Below are positions 34,873-46,735 of a DNA stretch of 64,000 nucleotides, piece after piece (the stretch's first letter is position 1; each line of letters opens with the position of its first letter). The notes beneath the pieces are model-generated. The model was not told the DNA's origin, searched no databases, and worked only from the letters and a program-made list of their open reading frames with translations. This DNA comes from Diabrotica undecimpunctata (Eukaryota > Arthropoda > Insecta > Coleoptera > Chrysomelidae), in contig NC_092808.1 of NCBI RefSeq assembly GCF_040954645.1, positions 80,308,889 through 80,372,888 of the forward strand. The letters are read 5' to 3'. Position numbers and translations under genes: made by a program.

Positions 34873-35607
34873 ATGGAGCAGATACTAGAAAAATTAGAGA
34901 AAATCGACGAAAGAAATGTAAGAATCGAAAGCAAAATAGATAAAATGCAAGTAGACCTGGATAAATTAAATAAAGAAAACGAACAGTTGAAGGCAGATAA
35001 CAAAGCAATGAGAACTAAAATCACAGAACAAGAAGTTAGAATCGAAATACTGGAAAGACAAGCTAGAAGAAAAAACATAGTAATACAGGGGGTCGAAGAA
35101 AACCAAACAGAAAGCGAACAAGAGACGATAAATAAGATAAAGGGGATAATGAAAAAAATCGGCGTACAAACAAACCTAGATGAAGAACTGGTAGAGATGA
35201 GAAGAATAGGCAGACAAGGTGATCCCCAAAATGTACCCAGACCCATCATATTAGAAATGAAAAAGGAAGTTACGAGAATGGAAATTCTGAAGGCTGCTAA
35301 AAACCTAAGAGGAACTAAAATATATATCAATGAGGACTTCCCGAAGAAAATACTACAAGAAAGGAAGCATCTTCTTCAGCTCATGAAAATGGTACGCCAG
35401 GAAGGACACACAGCCGCATTAAAATACAACAAATTATGGATAAATGGTGAACCGTTCTCACTGGAGCAACTAAAAGGCATAGATGTAAATTATTGGAAGA
35501 AACCTGAAGAGAAGAAGGGTAACGCTAGGACAATAAACGACAGATCTCCCATATCTGATAATATAGATCCAAGAGGAAAATTGATGAAAATGGCGTCAAA
35601 AAACTAA
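34873..35607 (+). CDS. LINE ORF1: coiled-coil RNA-binding protein
   Basis: The first ATG in frame is 34873, giving 244 residues; an upstream TTG at 34846 is less likely. The N-terminal half is a clear coiled coil with heptads (ILEKLEKIDERNVRIESKID, LDKLNKENEQL). It is followed by an RRM-like L1 ORF1 (transposase_22-type) domain beginning RRKNIVIQGVEENQTESEQE and continuing VEMRRIGRQ and RPIILEMKKE. The C-terminal part is basic (FPKKILQERKHLLQLMK). Such proteins trimerise and bind the element RNA. The frame is intact and lies 44 bp upstream of ORF2. Confidence 0.88.
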   Translation: MEQILEKLEKIDERNVRIESKIDKMQVDLDKLNKENEQLKADNKAMRTKITEQEVRIEILERQARRKNIVIQGVEENQTESEQETINKIKGIMKKIGVQTNLDEELVEMRRIGRQGDPQNVPRPIILEMKKEVTRMEILKAAKNLRGTKIYINEDFPKKILQERKHLLQLMKMVRQEGHTAALKYNKLWINGEPFSLEQLKGIDVNYWKKPEEKKGNARTINDRSPISDNIDPRGKLMKMASKN

Positions 35608-35651
35608 CAAAAAATAAAACAAAAGACGGCGACAGTATAACGGAGTTGGCA

Positions 35652-38579
35652 ATGAATACGGACATGAAACTGTTTTGTAAGAAAAGACGCAAAAACAAAA
35701 CAAAACAAAATAAAGCAAAAAACAAAAATAGAAAAATAAGAATAGGAACGTGGAATATCAAAACACTTCTAAGACCAGGCAAAATGGAAGAGTTGGCAAA
35801 AGAAATGATAAAATAGAAGATGGGAATACTAGCGCTACAAGAAATAAGGTGGGCAGGAGAAGGGATGATTGCTAGAAGAAATTACACAATGTACTACGCA
35901 GGAGAAAGCAAACAGGGACGCAATGGAACTGCCTTTCTAGTTAGTAATAGCGTAAGAGACAAGATTATTAACTTTAAAGCGGTTGATGAAAGAATATCAT
36001 ATATTAGAATGAAAAATAAACAAGCAAATTTAACATTTGTCAACATATATGCCCCTACTGAGAATGCCCCTGAAGAAGAAAAGAATGAATTCTATGAGAA
36101 ACTTGAAGAATTGTACGAAGAAATACCAAAGAACGACATACTAATCCTGCTAGGAGACTTCAACGCAAAGATAGGGAAAGAAGACACGAACAGAGAAATC
36201 GCAGGAAAAGAAACGATCCATCAAAATACGAATAACAATGGTAGGAGAATATGTAATCTAGCAGCAGCAACCAATACTTTTATTATTAGCACTCAATTCA
36301 AGCACAAAAAAGAGCACAAAGTAACGTGGCTAATACCTGGAACAACAGATGGAAACCAAATAGACCACATCCTAATCTCAAAAAAATGGAGAACAATTGT
36401 ACAGAATGTAAGGTCATACAGGGGAGCCAATGCTGATTCGGATCACATTTTGGTGATAGGCGACATGAAATTGAAGATACTTAAAGATAAAAACGACAGA
36501 AAGAAAAGAAAGAGGTGGAATCGGTCGAAACTAAATACAGATAATGCAAACAGAAAATTCTGCACTAAATTAGAAGAAAAACTACTAGTCCTAAAACCAT
36601 CAAACATAGATAAAACATGGGAAGACATAAAAGATAGTATCTTAACAACAGCAGAGGAGACGATAGGACTAATGGAAGACAAAAAAAGAAAAGATTGGTA
36701 CGATGAAGAATGCGAGCAAGCTAGTAAAGACAAGGATAAAGCAAGACACAGGTGGGTGGCCACAGGGAAACAAGAAGATCTCCTACACTATAAAGAGAAG
36801 AAGAAAGAGTCAGATAAATGCTGCAAAACAAAAAAGAAGAAATGGATAGAAGAATTACTGCAGGAACTCGAAGCCAATATTAATGACAATGCAAGACTAT
36901 ACAAATACATAAAATCACAAAGAAAAAAAGAGATACCGGCAAATATTGGAAAAATGGAATGGGAAACACACTATAGAGAACTGTTTAAAAAGAAAAACGA
37001 GGCTGAAAATGCAGAAAATGAAGAACAAACAGAAAATAGGAATGAAGAACAACCAGAGCCTCCCTCATACAGCGAAGTATTGGCGACCATAAACAGATTA
37101 AAGACAAGGAAAGCAGCAGGGCCAGACGACATTATAAATGAGTTCTTCAAGAAAGGGGGAGAGGAACTAGCCCACAGAATCCACAACCTAATAGAACGAA
37201 TATGGGAAGAAGAACGCATGCCGAACGACTGGAATTGTGGTCTGATAACACCAATCCGTAAAAAAGGCGACAAGACGAAATGCACTAACTACAGGAGAAT
37301 CACGTTATTAAATACAATGTACAAAATATTAACTAATTTGATCAGACAAAGAATAGAAAAAGAAACTAGAACAAAAATAGGTGAATACCAACATGGATTC
37401 AGGGAAGGTAAGTCAACAATAGATGCAATACACATTGTAACGCAAATCGTCGAAAAAAGTTACGAGCACGGAATAGATCTACATATACTGTTTATTGACT
37501 ACAAGCAAGCTTTTGACAGTGTAATAAGGGAGGAGCTAATTAAGGATATGAATTAATTAGGCATCCAAGAAAAACTAATAAGTCTCACGAAAATGACGAT
37601 GAAGGAATCCAAGGCACGAATCTTAACAAGGGAAGGCCCGTCAGATGAAGTACAAATGGAGGTAGGTGTCAGACAGGGAGACTCCCTGTCAACAACATTA
37701 TTTAACATTGCCATAGAGGGGGCAGTAAGAGCAGCCAAAATTATGGGAACGATTATCGAATCTTCAGCCCAACTGATAGCGTATGCAGACGATATTGCAC
37801 TGGTTACTAGAGATTTAAAAACCATGCAGAACATAATATTAATACTAGATAAAGAAGCAAAGAAGAGAGGGCTAGTAATAAACCAAAGCAAAACGAAATA
37901 CCTCAAGTGTTCAAGAGAGAATACGAACATAGAGAAAGAAATTAAGCTTGGTGCATATACATTTGAAAGAGTACACCGTTTCAAATACCTGGGAGTGATG
38001 GTGAATGACAGAAACGATAGAACGGATGAAATAAATGAACGCATCCTACTGGGTAATAAAACCTACTGGAATTACCAAAAATTCCTGAAAGAAAAGTACA
38101 TTAGTAAGAAAACCAAATTAAAAATTTACAAGACTGCAATCAGGCCAGTGATCACCTATGGTGCAGAGACGATGTGCCTAACACAAAAAGATGAAATGAG
38201 GTTGGAAATCCTAGAGAGAAAGATAATTCGACGAATAATGGGACCGGTGAGAATAAGTGTAGGCGAATTTAGAAGATTAACCAATGAAGAAATTAAAGAA
38301 GTCATCGAGTGTGAAGACATAATCAAGTTCGTGAAGACGCAAAGGCTTAGGTGGCTGGGACACACAGAAAGAGCTAACCCAGACTCTACCCTAAAGCGAA
38401 TAACTGGATGGAGACCAACAACAAAGAGGAGACCAAAGGGGAGACTCAAAACAAGATGGAGAGATCAAGTCTTAGGAGACATAAAGAAGCTGAGAATCTA
38501 CAATTGGAAGGAGCGCTGTAAGGACCGGAAAGAATGGAGGAAAATTGTAGACAGGGCCAAGTCACACACGCTGCTATAA
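35652..38579 (+). pseudogene. LINE ORF2: APE endonuclease and reverse transcriptase, two nonsense codons
   Basis: In one frame from the ATG at 35652 to the stop at 38579 (976 codons), only two stops intervene: TAG at 35814-35816 and TAA at 37554-37556. The endonuclease is complete (RIGTWNIKTLL, ILALQEIRWAG, LGDFNAKIG, NQIDHILIS, DSDHILVIGDM). The RT carries KAAGPDDIINEFFK, NYRRITLLNTMYKILTNLI, LFIDYKQAFDSV, VGVRQGDSLS and catalytic YADD at 37782-37793. The RTE-type tail has IYKTAIRPVITYGAETM, QRLRWLGHTERA and RGRLKTRWRDQV-like sequence. Two point nonsense changes and otherwise perfect motifs imply recent inactivation. Confidence 0.92.
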
Positions 38580-38698
38580 TAATAAAAAAAAACAACAGCG
38601 GACTGATTCTCCGCAATAAATAAATTAGAGAGCCCAAAAGGGCGGCAAACACTCCGCCAGGAGTGAATAAGCCATGATGATGATGATTACATTTACTC

Positions 38699-40502
38699 CC
38701 CGTTTCAAACTCTCTTCTAAAAATATTTTCTTGTAGCATGTTTAACATTGGTATTTTTCGAATCAGATTAAACTACAATTAAACCACAAATTAATCTTAA
38801 TTAAAATGACATTTCTTATTTTTTGTTTTACCTATTTTTATTTTTATATCTCAAGTTTAATTTTTATTTCAAAAATAATTTTTAAACAAATTTTAAAATA
38901 AAATTATGCAAATGATCTTTAACTAATTTCACTTACCCTTTACACTTTGCATTAAGCGGCCAGGTAGTAATCGCACATGATCGACATAATCTAGAATTCA
39001 TGGCAAAAAAACTGATAGGCAAATACGATAGGGTCTTAACGTAAGCAACAGTCTTACCTCGGAAAAAGGTGCCAAACGAAAACAAAAAAAAAATGGAGAA
39101 GCGAATATTAAATGGGAAGAAAATAATTGGTACCTTAAACTCTACTGTAGTCAAAAAGGATCTTAAAAGGAAGGCAAAAACATCTACGCAACAGTATTTT
39201 CAAAATCGCGAAACATGGCATTTAAAAAAAAAACAGAGAAGTTTGGCGTAGATAGGTCCCTATATCCAGAATAATGCAAGTTACAAATTGTAACACAACA
39301 AACGATAGACAGAGTTTGAGATACACAAAATGAGTGAGATCGCGTTACTCACAGTCGGAAGAGATGTGGTGAAGGTTCTTACAACCTTCTTACTACTCAA
39401 AAAAAATTAGAAAACAGAGAATTAGAAGATGATAGCTACTAGAATTAAACCGGAAATATTATATAAATAAAACAAACAAAAATTGTAAATTGTAAAATTG
39501 TAAAACATGTTTAAAATAAATTAAATACTATAGTGCCAATTAGAGAATCTTAAATAAATATCACTTATTGAATGTATTAACAAATTTATTTGAAAGGAAA
39601 AATTTGACATTAATATTTGTAAAATTCACAAGATTAATTTTGAATTTTTAAATGATTCGTTCACCGGCAAGCAAAATAGTTTTACATAAAGTAACATAGA
39701 GTAAGAAAAATAAAATAATTTTTAAAAATTAAAAATTAAAAATGCAAACCGGAATATTATTTTATTTTGAATTCTCTCATAGTGTACTAGATGGGCTAGA
39801 TCAAAGAAGCATACACATAAAACAAGATTATATATTTAGATATTTCCAGTCAAGGCAATCCATAGTTCGGTCAAGGACTCTAAATAAGCCATCCATAAAT
39901 CTGCCTTACCCTTTTTAGTCTTCCTTAAGTATCCAAAGACTTTTATAAGTTATTAATGTGTCCGTCAGAAGAAATAACAACTAGAAGTTACTGCTTATAT
40001 TTATTAAAAGATAGACAAAAGAATAACATTGAAGGACCATCAGTACAGGAATAGAAACAGAGCAATCCAATCTTTGGATGAAAAGATTTACTCTGCGGTT
40101 AGAAATGGAATCAAGTGCTTTATTTCACAAAAATGCAGCTTATCCCTGTCGAAATCAGTTTTATTTGATTAAATCCAACCAATAGAAACAAAACATTATA
40201 TAAGACGATTGCATCATTTGTCGATAATCGACGATTAAAACAATTCTACTTACCAGAACATTCTTTTAAAACAAAATAAGTTTGACATGGAGTGAATAAA
40301 AAATTACTGCGTGTGAATTAAATAAAATAAAAAACAACTATTATAGGTTCTTTGCATCATTGCAAGAGTCAGATAAATCTTGGATAAAAAACAGACAATT
40401 ATTAAGATCCAATAAAAATAAATTTGCTGGTCTGGCCACATACACAGAATGACAAATCAACAATTATCAAAAAAGTATGAAATGATAACTTCTTGAAACA
40501 AA
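38699..40502. other. Mostly unassigned; possible RTE scrap near 39060-39250
   Basis: The open frame at 39069-39251 (ILNGKKIIGTLNSTVVKKDL, then a lysine-rich end) loosely resembles the RTE 'KIIG.LNS..W.K...R.TK' block, but it is only 60 codons and I give it little weight. The rest is AT-rich and featureless. Confidence 0.35.
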
Positions 40503-40703
40503 GAAGTAAGTGAGATGAGTAAGTGAGGTAAGTGACGTAAAGGTAAGGTAAATGGGGATATTAATTGGGGTGAGTAAGTGAGAGACTGATATAAATAATT
40601 GAGATGAGTGCGAGGGTAAGGTGACTGAGAGGTGAGTGAGGTGAGTGATTGAGCTGGGTGAGCTTGTTGGGTGATGGAGATAAGTGAGTAAGGTGAGTGA
40701 AAA
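40503..40703. repeat. Degenerate GTGAG-rich minisatellite
   Basis: About 200 bp of short variants of 'ggtgagt', 'gtaagtga' and 'gatgagtaagt', strongly G-rich on the plus strand in an otherwise A/T region. There is no fixed period. Many units equal or nearly match the 5' splice-site consensus (GT followed by AAGT or GAGT). Confidence 0.75.
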
Positions 40704-41234
40704 CTGACATAGAAATTGGAATAAGTACAGTGTCAAGTTCTCATAATTATGCACTCGCGGCAGATAACAATCGAATTACTAGAATGGATAAAATGGCTGA
40801 AAATACAACAGAAAAAGGCAGAGTTGATCAAAAGCAAGAGCAAAAAGATTTTCTAGATATTTTAGAAGAAAACACGTCTCTATATTGCCCTGGTCTCTCG
40901 GTTTCCCTCTAATTGTTTTCAAGACGGTGTTAACTGTATCTCAAAAATTACTTGACCGATCCTTCTTAAATCTTGCAGACTTCTTTTATAGACAAATTCC
41001 TAGTTCGCAACATGCAAACTTGTCCATTTTGTTTTTACAATTATTTTTATAACATCAAATTAGTCAAATTCTGACAAAATTTTTTCGAAAATTCATAATA
41101 TTTGTCTTTTTTTACTGCTAAAATTTGAAAAAACCATTAAATGAACAATATCATCAACTAACATAATATTTATGGTTTTTTATCAACAAATGATTCAGTT
41201 CCAAGCCTCCATTTTCTTAATTTTTAATATTTTT

Positions 41235-41286
41235 GCAACACAAATATTATAAATATTATATTATAATATTATAATATTTGTGTTGC
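41235..41286. repeat. 52-bp near-perfect hairpin
   Basis: gcaacacaaatattata at the left is mirrored by tataatatttgtgttgc at the right, with an AT-only centre. The stem has about one or two mismatches. It could extrude as a cruciform. Confidence 0.9.
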
Positions 41287-41354
41287 AAATATTATATTAT
41301 ATTGCACTAAATAAACCCCACCCTTAGACAAGTATGTTTTGACATTGAAATTAC

Positions 41355-41358
<4 letters not shown>

Positions 41359-41422
<64 letters not shown>
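41359..41422. repeat. (TA)n microsatellite
   Basis: 64 bp of perfect TA dinucleotides. Confidence 0.97.
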
Positions 41423-41424
<2 letters not shown>

Positions 41425-42349
41425 AAGTTATAATACATGGAAATAAAAAGTTTTAATTAGGTCATTGTAGATTTACAAAAATTGTTTTTGATATATTTTT
41501 CAAATGCAACAAGTAGTCCACAGTTTAATAATTGCTAATCCATCTAATTTAGATAAATTAGTACTGTAAAATACTTCGTAATTCATACGTATCGTAAAAA
41601 TTCAAATAATTGATACATTTCGTTTTTTATGAAATTCGTCGAATGAAATTACCCCCAATATTTTTATAAGTTCAGTTTCTTTTTCAGGTTAGGCAAGGTC
41701 CAATATATTTCAGGTTTACCGCGAAAATTGGAGCAAAATCTGCCCTAAATCGCCACACATTAATTCAAAATCCCACGTACAATGGTTTTGTTTACCCTTG
41801 TCTAGCTAAAGAGGGGAAATTCTTAACGCTATCAGAAAGGAAAAAGGTCTACGGATGGATCTTCAAGCCCTCTAATAAAGCTCGCTCACCCTAATTTTAT
41901 CACCTCGAAAGGGCCAAGGTTTATCTCATTGGTCCCTTGAGCAAGAAATATCGCTATCTCTCGCAATTGGCAATACCCTATAAACACACAACAGAGAATT
42001 CTTAAAAACGAAACAAAATGTGCAAAAGTGTTCTTAAATAAGAAACATACAAACCCATTTATTGAATGTATACACGGAAATTTATTGTTATTTTCCAATT
42101 ACAATCGTATACATTTTATTAATTATTTACTTTATTTTAATAAGAATTATAATCCTTGTCATTAATATTGTACGTCATCATTAATAAATGTAGTAAAATA
42201 TAATATGCTTTAAAATAATGCTATATTAAAGTGTTAGTCTCTTAACCAATGCAGTAGATATTTCTTTAAATATAATAATAATATTAGTATGGGCAGGGTA
42301 CATTTGCTTTAAAGACACTTGCTAAAAAAGGTTTTATTATTAATAATTT

Positions 42350-43850
42350 GTATTATCAAAAATACGTATCCTACTTTTTACGCGTTTTTACGCGCACTTT
42401 TACGCGTTTAAAAGAAAATAATAATTTCACAACATCGAGCAGTGATATTGCAAACATTCTTCGGAGAATCTGTTTAGGCCACTCATTGATACAACAATAT
42501 ACCGCCAATTTTTTTGAATCCAAAGAAGTCGCCGACAAAAACCCCATGATATGTTTTAAAGTACAAAATAATTTCTTAAACCATCCTATATATTTTCCAA
42601 GGATAAATTAATCTCTTCTTAACTTGAAGAATTTTAATTATGGATTTGATGATATTTCTTCGGCATTTCTGAACCATCTCACTGGTTCAGTCATAATGTA
42701 CCTCTTAAACATATTTAACAAAATTTGGCTTCACCACCAATCTATTTGACCAAAGTAAATAGTTATTTCTCTCTTAAAAGCTGGCACACCTAAATATGAT
42801 CCAGAATCATACCGACTCATGTGTCTGACATCAACAGCATACAAATTACTAGAAAATATTAACTCCAGTGTAACTCTTTTTTGTTTTAAAAAACTTCAAT
42901 TTTTAAATCTCCGATCAAAATGGTTTTAGAAAGATCGATCAACCATAGTCGACATTCTAGATTTAGAAAGTGAGATACATGAATCTTTTGCTACAAACCA
43001 AAAATGTGTTGATAAATTGTTTGATTTGGAACGTGCAAGTAATAAAGCTTCGAAGTTCAACATTTTAAGAATACTTCATAAATGGAATATATCAACGTCA
43101 CTGTCCTGTTTTTATCCAAAACTTTTTAAACAACATATGTATTCAAGTAAAAGTAAATAAATTTTTTTCACATATTTAAAGTTTGGAAAAGGGTACACTC
43201 CAAGGATCTCTACTTAGTACAACAATATTAAATTTCTAGTAGCAATAAATGATATATTTAAAAATATTCAAGCACCCTTACAAGCCCGTTTATACGCTGA
43301 CGATCTAATGGTATCTATTCAAGTCAAAAATATTTCCTTAATGTCCTAAATTCTTTAAAAGTTTTTGGATACTCTCGAAAATTGATCATATCTTTCAGGT
43401 TTTTAAATTTCAATATGAAATCAATAGTACTTGTATTCTCTTCTTCGACAAATTCCTTGCTACAATCCCCAACCCTGAGAATGTATTAGAAACAACGAGT
43501 TTGGCGATCATCATATATTCTTGGGCTTAATGATTGATTTAAAGCTAATCATATCATTGATTTAAAGCTAAAATATCACATCTCACAACTTATCATTAAC
43601 AGTCGAACACTTTTTAATAAATTGTAGTAAATATGGCCAAGGAAGACACCGGTACAATATATCGAATTCTCTAACAGAAACTCTAGGTCAAAAGTGTTCC
43701 TATGATAATATAGTTAAATATCCAAGATCTATAACCACTTTTTATCATCTGTAGTTATTCACTTTTGTTATTTATATTTTGTTCTGTAACTAAGAACTTT
43801 TTTGGTGGATGCGACTTTTTTTCTAATAAAAAATACGTATCACAGGTAAA
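42350..43850 (+). pseudogene. Jockey/I-like LINE ORF2 remnant
   Basis: Broken frames in order: SSSDIANILRRICLGHS and the FESKE block (pre-RT), FDDISSAFLNHL, VISLLKAGTPKYDPESYRLM with LTSTAYKLLENI (RT start), STIVDILDLESEIHESFA, LFDLERASNKASKFNILRIL (first aspartate block), LEKGTLQGSLLSTT, and LYADDLMVSIQ with the catalytic YADD at 43293-43304. A terminal block VEHFLINCSKYGQGRHRYNI (43600) is the H.L..C motif that follows RNase H in I-type proteins. RNase H itself seems deleted between 43520 and 43590. Stops and frameshifts are dense, so it is old. Confidence 0.8.
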
Positions 43851-44553
43851 TAAAGAAAAAATATATTTTTCTTTTAGCGATATAAATTGAATTAGACTGA
43901 GAGGTGTCGAAGAAGTAATCGAGGAGAATGTAATCAGTTGAGGGTTATCCTATGCAATCGTTCCATTTTCTTGAGACAGCATATTTGTGAAAGCATGGAA
44001 ACTGATCTCAGAAGGAGAAATATCCATTCGTTTATGCTGAGGATCCGTGTAATATACTTAACTTTACTGGGAGATATATTGTCAGCACAAGCAGCCAGAT
44101 ATGTCCATAGAGGAAGTCTTATCTCCTCCGTATGATCCAAAAGTGCAACAAAAAACTGCTATTCTCAACCCCAGCAAGGTGCAAAAATGTGATTGTCTTG
44201 GAATTACAGGAGATATAATGGGCACACATATAGTTATAAGAAAAAAGAGGAAAAAAAGATATTTGTTCCATCAGGGTATGGTAAGGTTATAAACGAAATC
44301 AGGGATACCGAATAGATGATGACTTTTCACCATATGGTACTCAGATAAGGGCTTAATTGCCTATTAAAATGGACGCTTGCCCACAAAAGAAGTGAATAAG
44401 TGGAAATATATACATATGGGCGTCGTTTTATATAAAAGTAAAGTCGGTCATAAAACAATTTAAGCCAATAAGCCAACGCATGTCTTCTTAAACACTCAAA
44501 TGAAAGTGGGAAAATCTAACTTTTTTATTAGTGCATTAATCAACGATAATAGC

Positions 44554-44555
<2 letters not shown>
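43851..44555. other. Unassigned
   Basis: Small overlapping ORFs at 43938-44292 show no recognised motif. Confidence 0.4.

Positions 44556-44611
<56 letters not shown>
44556..44611. repeat. (TA)n microsatellite
   Basis: About 56 bp of TA dinucleotides. Confidence 0.97.
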
Positions 44612-44615
<4 letters not shown>

Positions 44616-44639
44616 GAACAACAGTACGCGGCAGTACTT

Positions 44640-45240
44640 AAACACGTTTTTAAAATTGTATTGGGCGATTTCAAAGCCAAACTGGACAAGTAAGACCATC
44701 AATGATTGCCATCAATAGCTTACACAATACCACTAATGATAATAGTTCATGACTAACACAACTTACATCTACAATTTGCCATTAGCTTACAATATGCTAG
44801 TTAAAACTACACAGTTCTAGAGGAAAGACATTTATAAAATAACGTTGGTCTTAAATAAAGGAACTCCTCCTAACTAGATAGATCATATTATAATCATTGC
44901 TGGAAGGCACTTTGGTAATATCATCAGCACACATAACATGGCATAAGCAGGGAGTGACTTGGATTACTTCTTGAAAAGAACAAAAATAAGAATAAAGCTA
45001 AGCACGAAGTGGGCAAGGCATAACTTACAAAGCAACAAGTGGGATATACAAAATCTCGAATTATGATAAATAACAAAAATGTCAATTGCTAATTACAAAT
45101 TGGTTTCAGACGCTGGAAGAAGATATATTAAATGCAGAGCTAGCAATAAATAATAAATAGCGGAATACAAGATAAATCATAAAAAAGGCAGTAGCAAAAT
45201 GTATAGGGAGAAGAGAGAAAACGAGAAAAAATAATACCAA
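44640..45240 (+). pseudogene. RTE-like endonuclease remnant
   Basis: Read across frames: LGDFKAKL (the GDFNAK motif), SLHNTTNDNSS (the 'HE.TNDNG.RL' block), NMLVKTTQF with KDIYKITLV, then TPPN-IDHIIIIAGRHFGNII (the NQIDHI motif), AGSDLDYFLKRTKIRIKLST (the DSDH..V..K.R..L block) and NKWDIQNLE. The order is that of an RTE-type APE endonuclease. Heavily mutated, with no RT part after it. Confidence 0.7.
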
Positions 45241-46481
45241 TATCATCCTTTACGAATCTCGAACTATTTACCTTTATATTTAACTATTGCCCTTTAGTGT
45301 TTTTATTTCCTTATAGAACTGCATAGACTGACCTGATCTGTGGTTGCTCTTATGTTGCTTTATCAAATTTTATAATTATTATTTTAACTTTCTTCGCAAC
45401 ACTTTTCTTGTTTCTGTTCTATGGTCAGCAAAATATCTTTTCGAGGATAGTTATTATTAGAGAGATTGGTGGGTACCATTTTCTTGAATATACACTTACC
45501 GCTGTACAATTTCACAGTACACGCTTAGTTCATTCTTAAATCAACTTAAGGATAAGGATTTACAAAATAGCTATTACTAAGGTGAAAAAGAAATCCAGAT
45601 AAACTATTTCATATCTTCGTATTAATAATAACAGAATAAGAAATAAGAACAATGGCATATTCTCATCTCTAATTAGAAATAAATTTAGAAGCAGAGTTGA
45701 ATACCAGAATGGATCTATATCAGTAAACTAATAGGTACGGCTATTATTACCTAATATTTTATGGCAGATATAGTTTATTCTTAAAATAAAAAAAATAATT
45801 AGCACATCTTAGAATATATATTGTTTCTACTATTGATTTTATTTATACTATCTTCTTTTCAACTAACTTAAAAAGATTAAATTCTTTATTTATAACGGCA
45901 CACTACTAAACCCATTTCCAATTTACAAACGGCAGCATAATGTCAGGAATGGCCTATCCTATGGTGTTGGCAGTGTTCCGCCGCGAACAATGTTACATTT
46001 TATAGGCGACCGAGTTTTCGATCCCGAACCGGGCAGATCGGTCAAACAATATCACACCTCGACGAACACTGTCAAAGACTCCAAAGCTGTCTTTTGATAT
46101 TTCGCCAGCAACAGAATATATAGTTTATTACACACCCACCCTATGGGGCTTTCCCTTTTCATCTCCTGAATGTATGAAATTCTCGATGAGATATAGAGGT
46201 ATCGGAATGTCAAATGTATCGTGAAATTCATAATCGATAAGGAATGGATACTTGGAGATCAGACGATATATTGGTCAGTTTGCTTATTAAATAACTTTAA
46301 AAACAGATACGTTTGATATTTCACTATAAAATTATTTTCTTAATAAGTTTTAAAGTATGATTACATACAATGGGTACATAAAAAGCCCTTATTAAAACCT
46401 TTATAAATAAAACTAATTTAAGACTCACTAAAGTTTTAGAAAATTACATTTTTTTTCAGAAACAATTAAACATAATATGTG

Positions 46482-46485
<4 letters not shown>
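45241..46485. other. Unassigned, with a GC-richer block at 45940-46270
   Basis: The block at 45940-46270 contains tcgatcccgaaccgggcaga and other unusually GC-rich phrases, yet no open frame. It may be regulatory or an old repeat. Confidence 0.35.

Positions 46486-46537
<52 letters not shown>
46486..46537. repeat. (TA)n microsatellite
   Basis: 52 bp of TA dinucleotides. Confidence 0.96.
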
Positions 46538-46542
<5 letters not shown>

Positions 46543-46662
46543 TAACACCTATGGATAAAAAGTAAATATTAAGTATATAAATTTTTCGAAATTTGCTGAT
46601 CAAGAATTTTATCTGTGCTTTCATTTAATTAATGACCACTTAATATTGCTAGTCTCTGACTA

Positions 46663-46730
<68 letters not shown>
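46663..46730. repeat. (TA)n microsatellite
   Basis: 68 bp of TA dinucleotides, 126 bp after the previous tract. Confidence 0.97.

Positions 46731-46735
<5 letters not shown>

Larger units (their letters stand above)
34459..38686 (+). mobile_element. Full-length two-ORF RTE/Proto2-like LINE with 12-bp TSD
   Basis: The 4,228-bp element is flanked by ttacatttactc at 34447-34458 and 38687-38698. It has a 5' UTR of about 410 bp, ORF1 at 34873, ORF2 at 35652 and a (GATGAT)n tail. Complete ends on both sides show this was a full-length insertion, not a 5'-truncated one. Confidence 0.93.
40704..42349. other. Unassigned; includes a hairpin, a (TA)n tract and a GC-richer block at 41700-41960
   Basis: No gene. 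41700-41960 stands out as non-repetitive with about 45% GC in an AT-rich setting. It could be a conserved non-coding element, but no motif supports a specific role. Confidence 0.4.

Noticed and set aside
40503..40703. CRISPR-like or telomere-like array
   Set aside because: No fixed repeat or spacer length, and the unit is a variable GTGAG motif; also a eukaryotic context.
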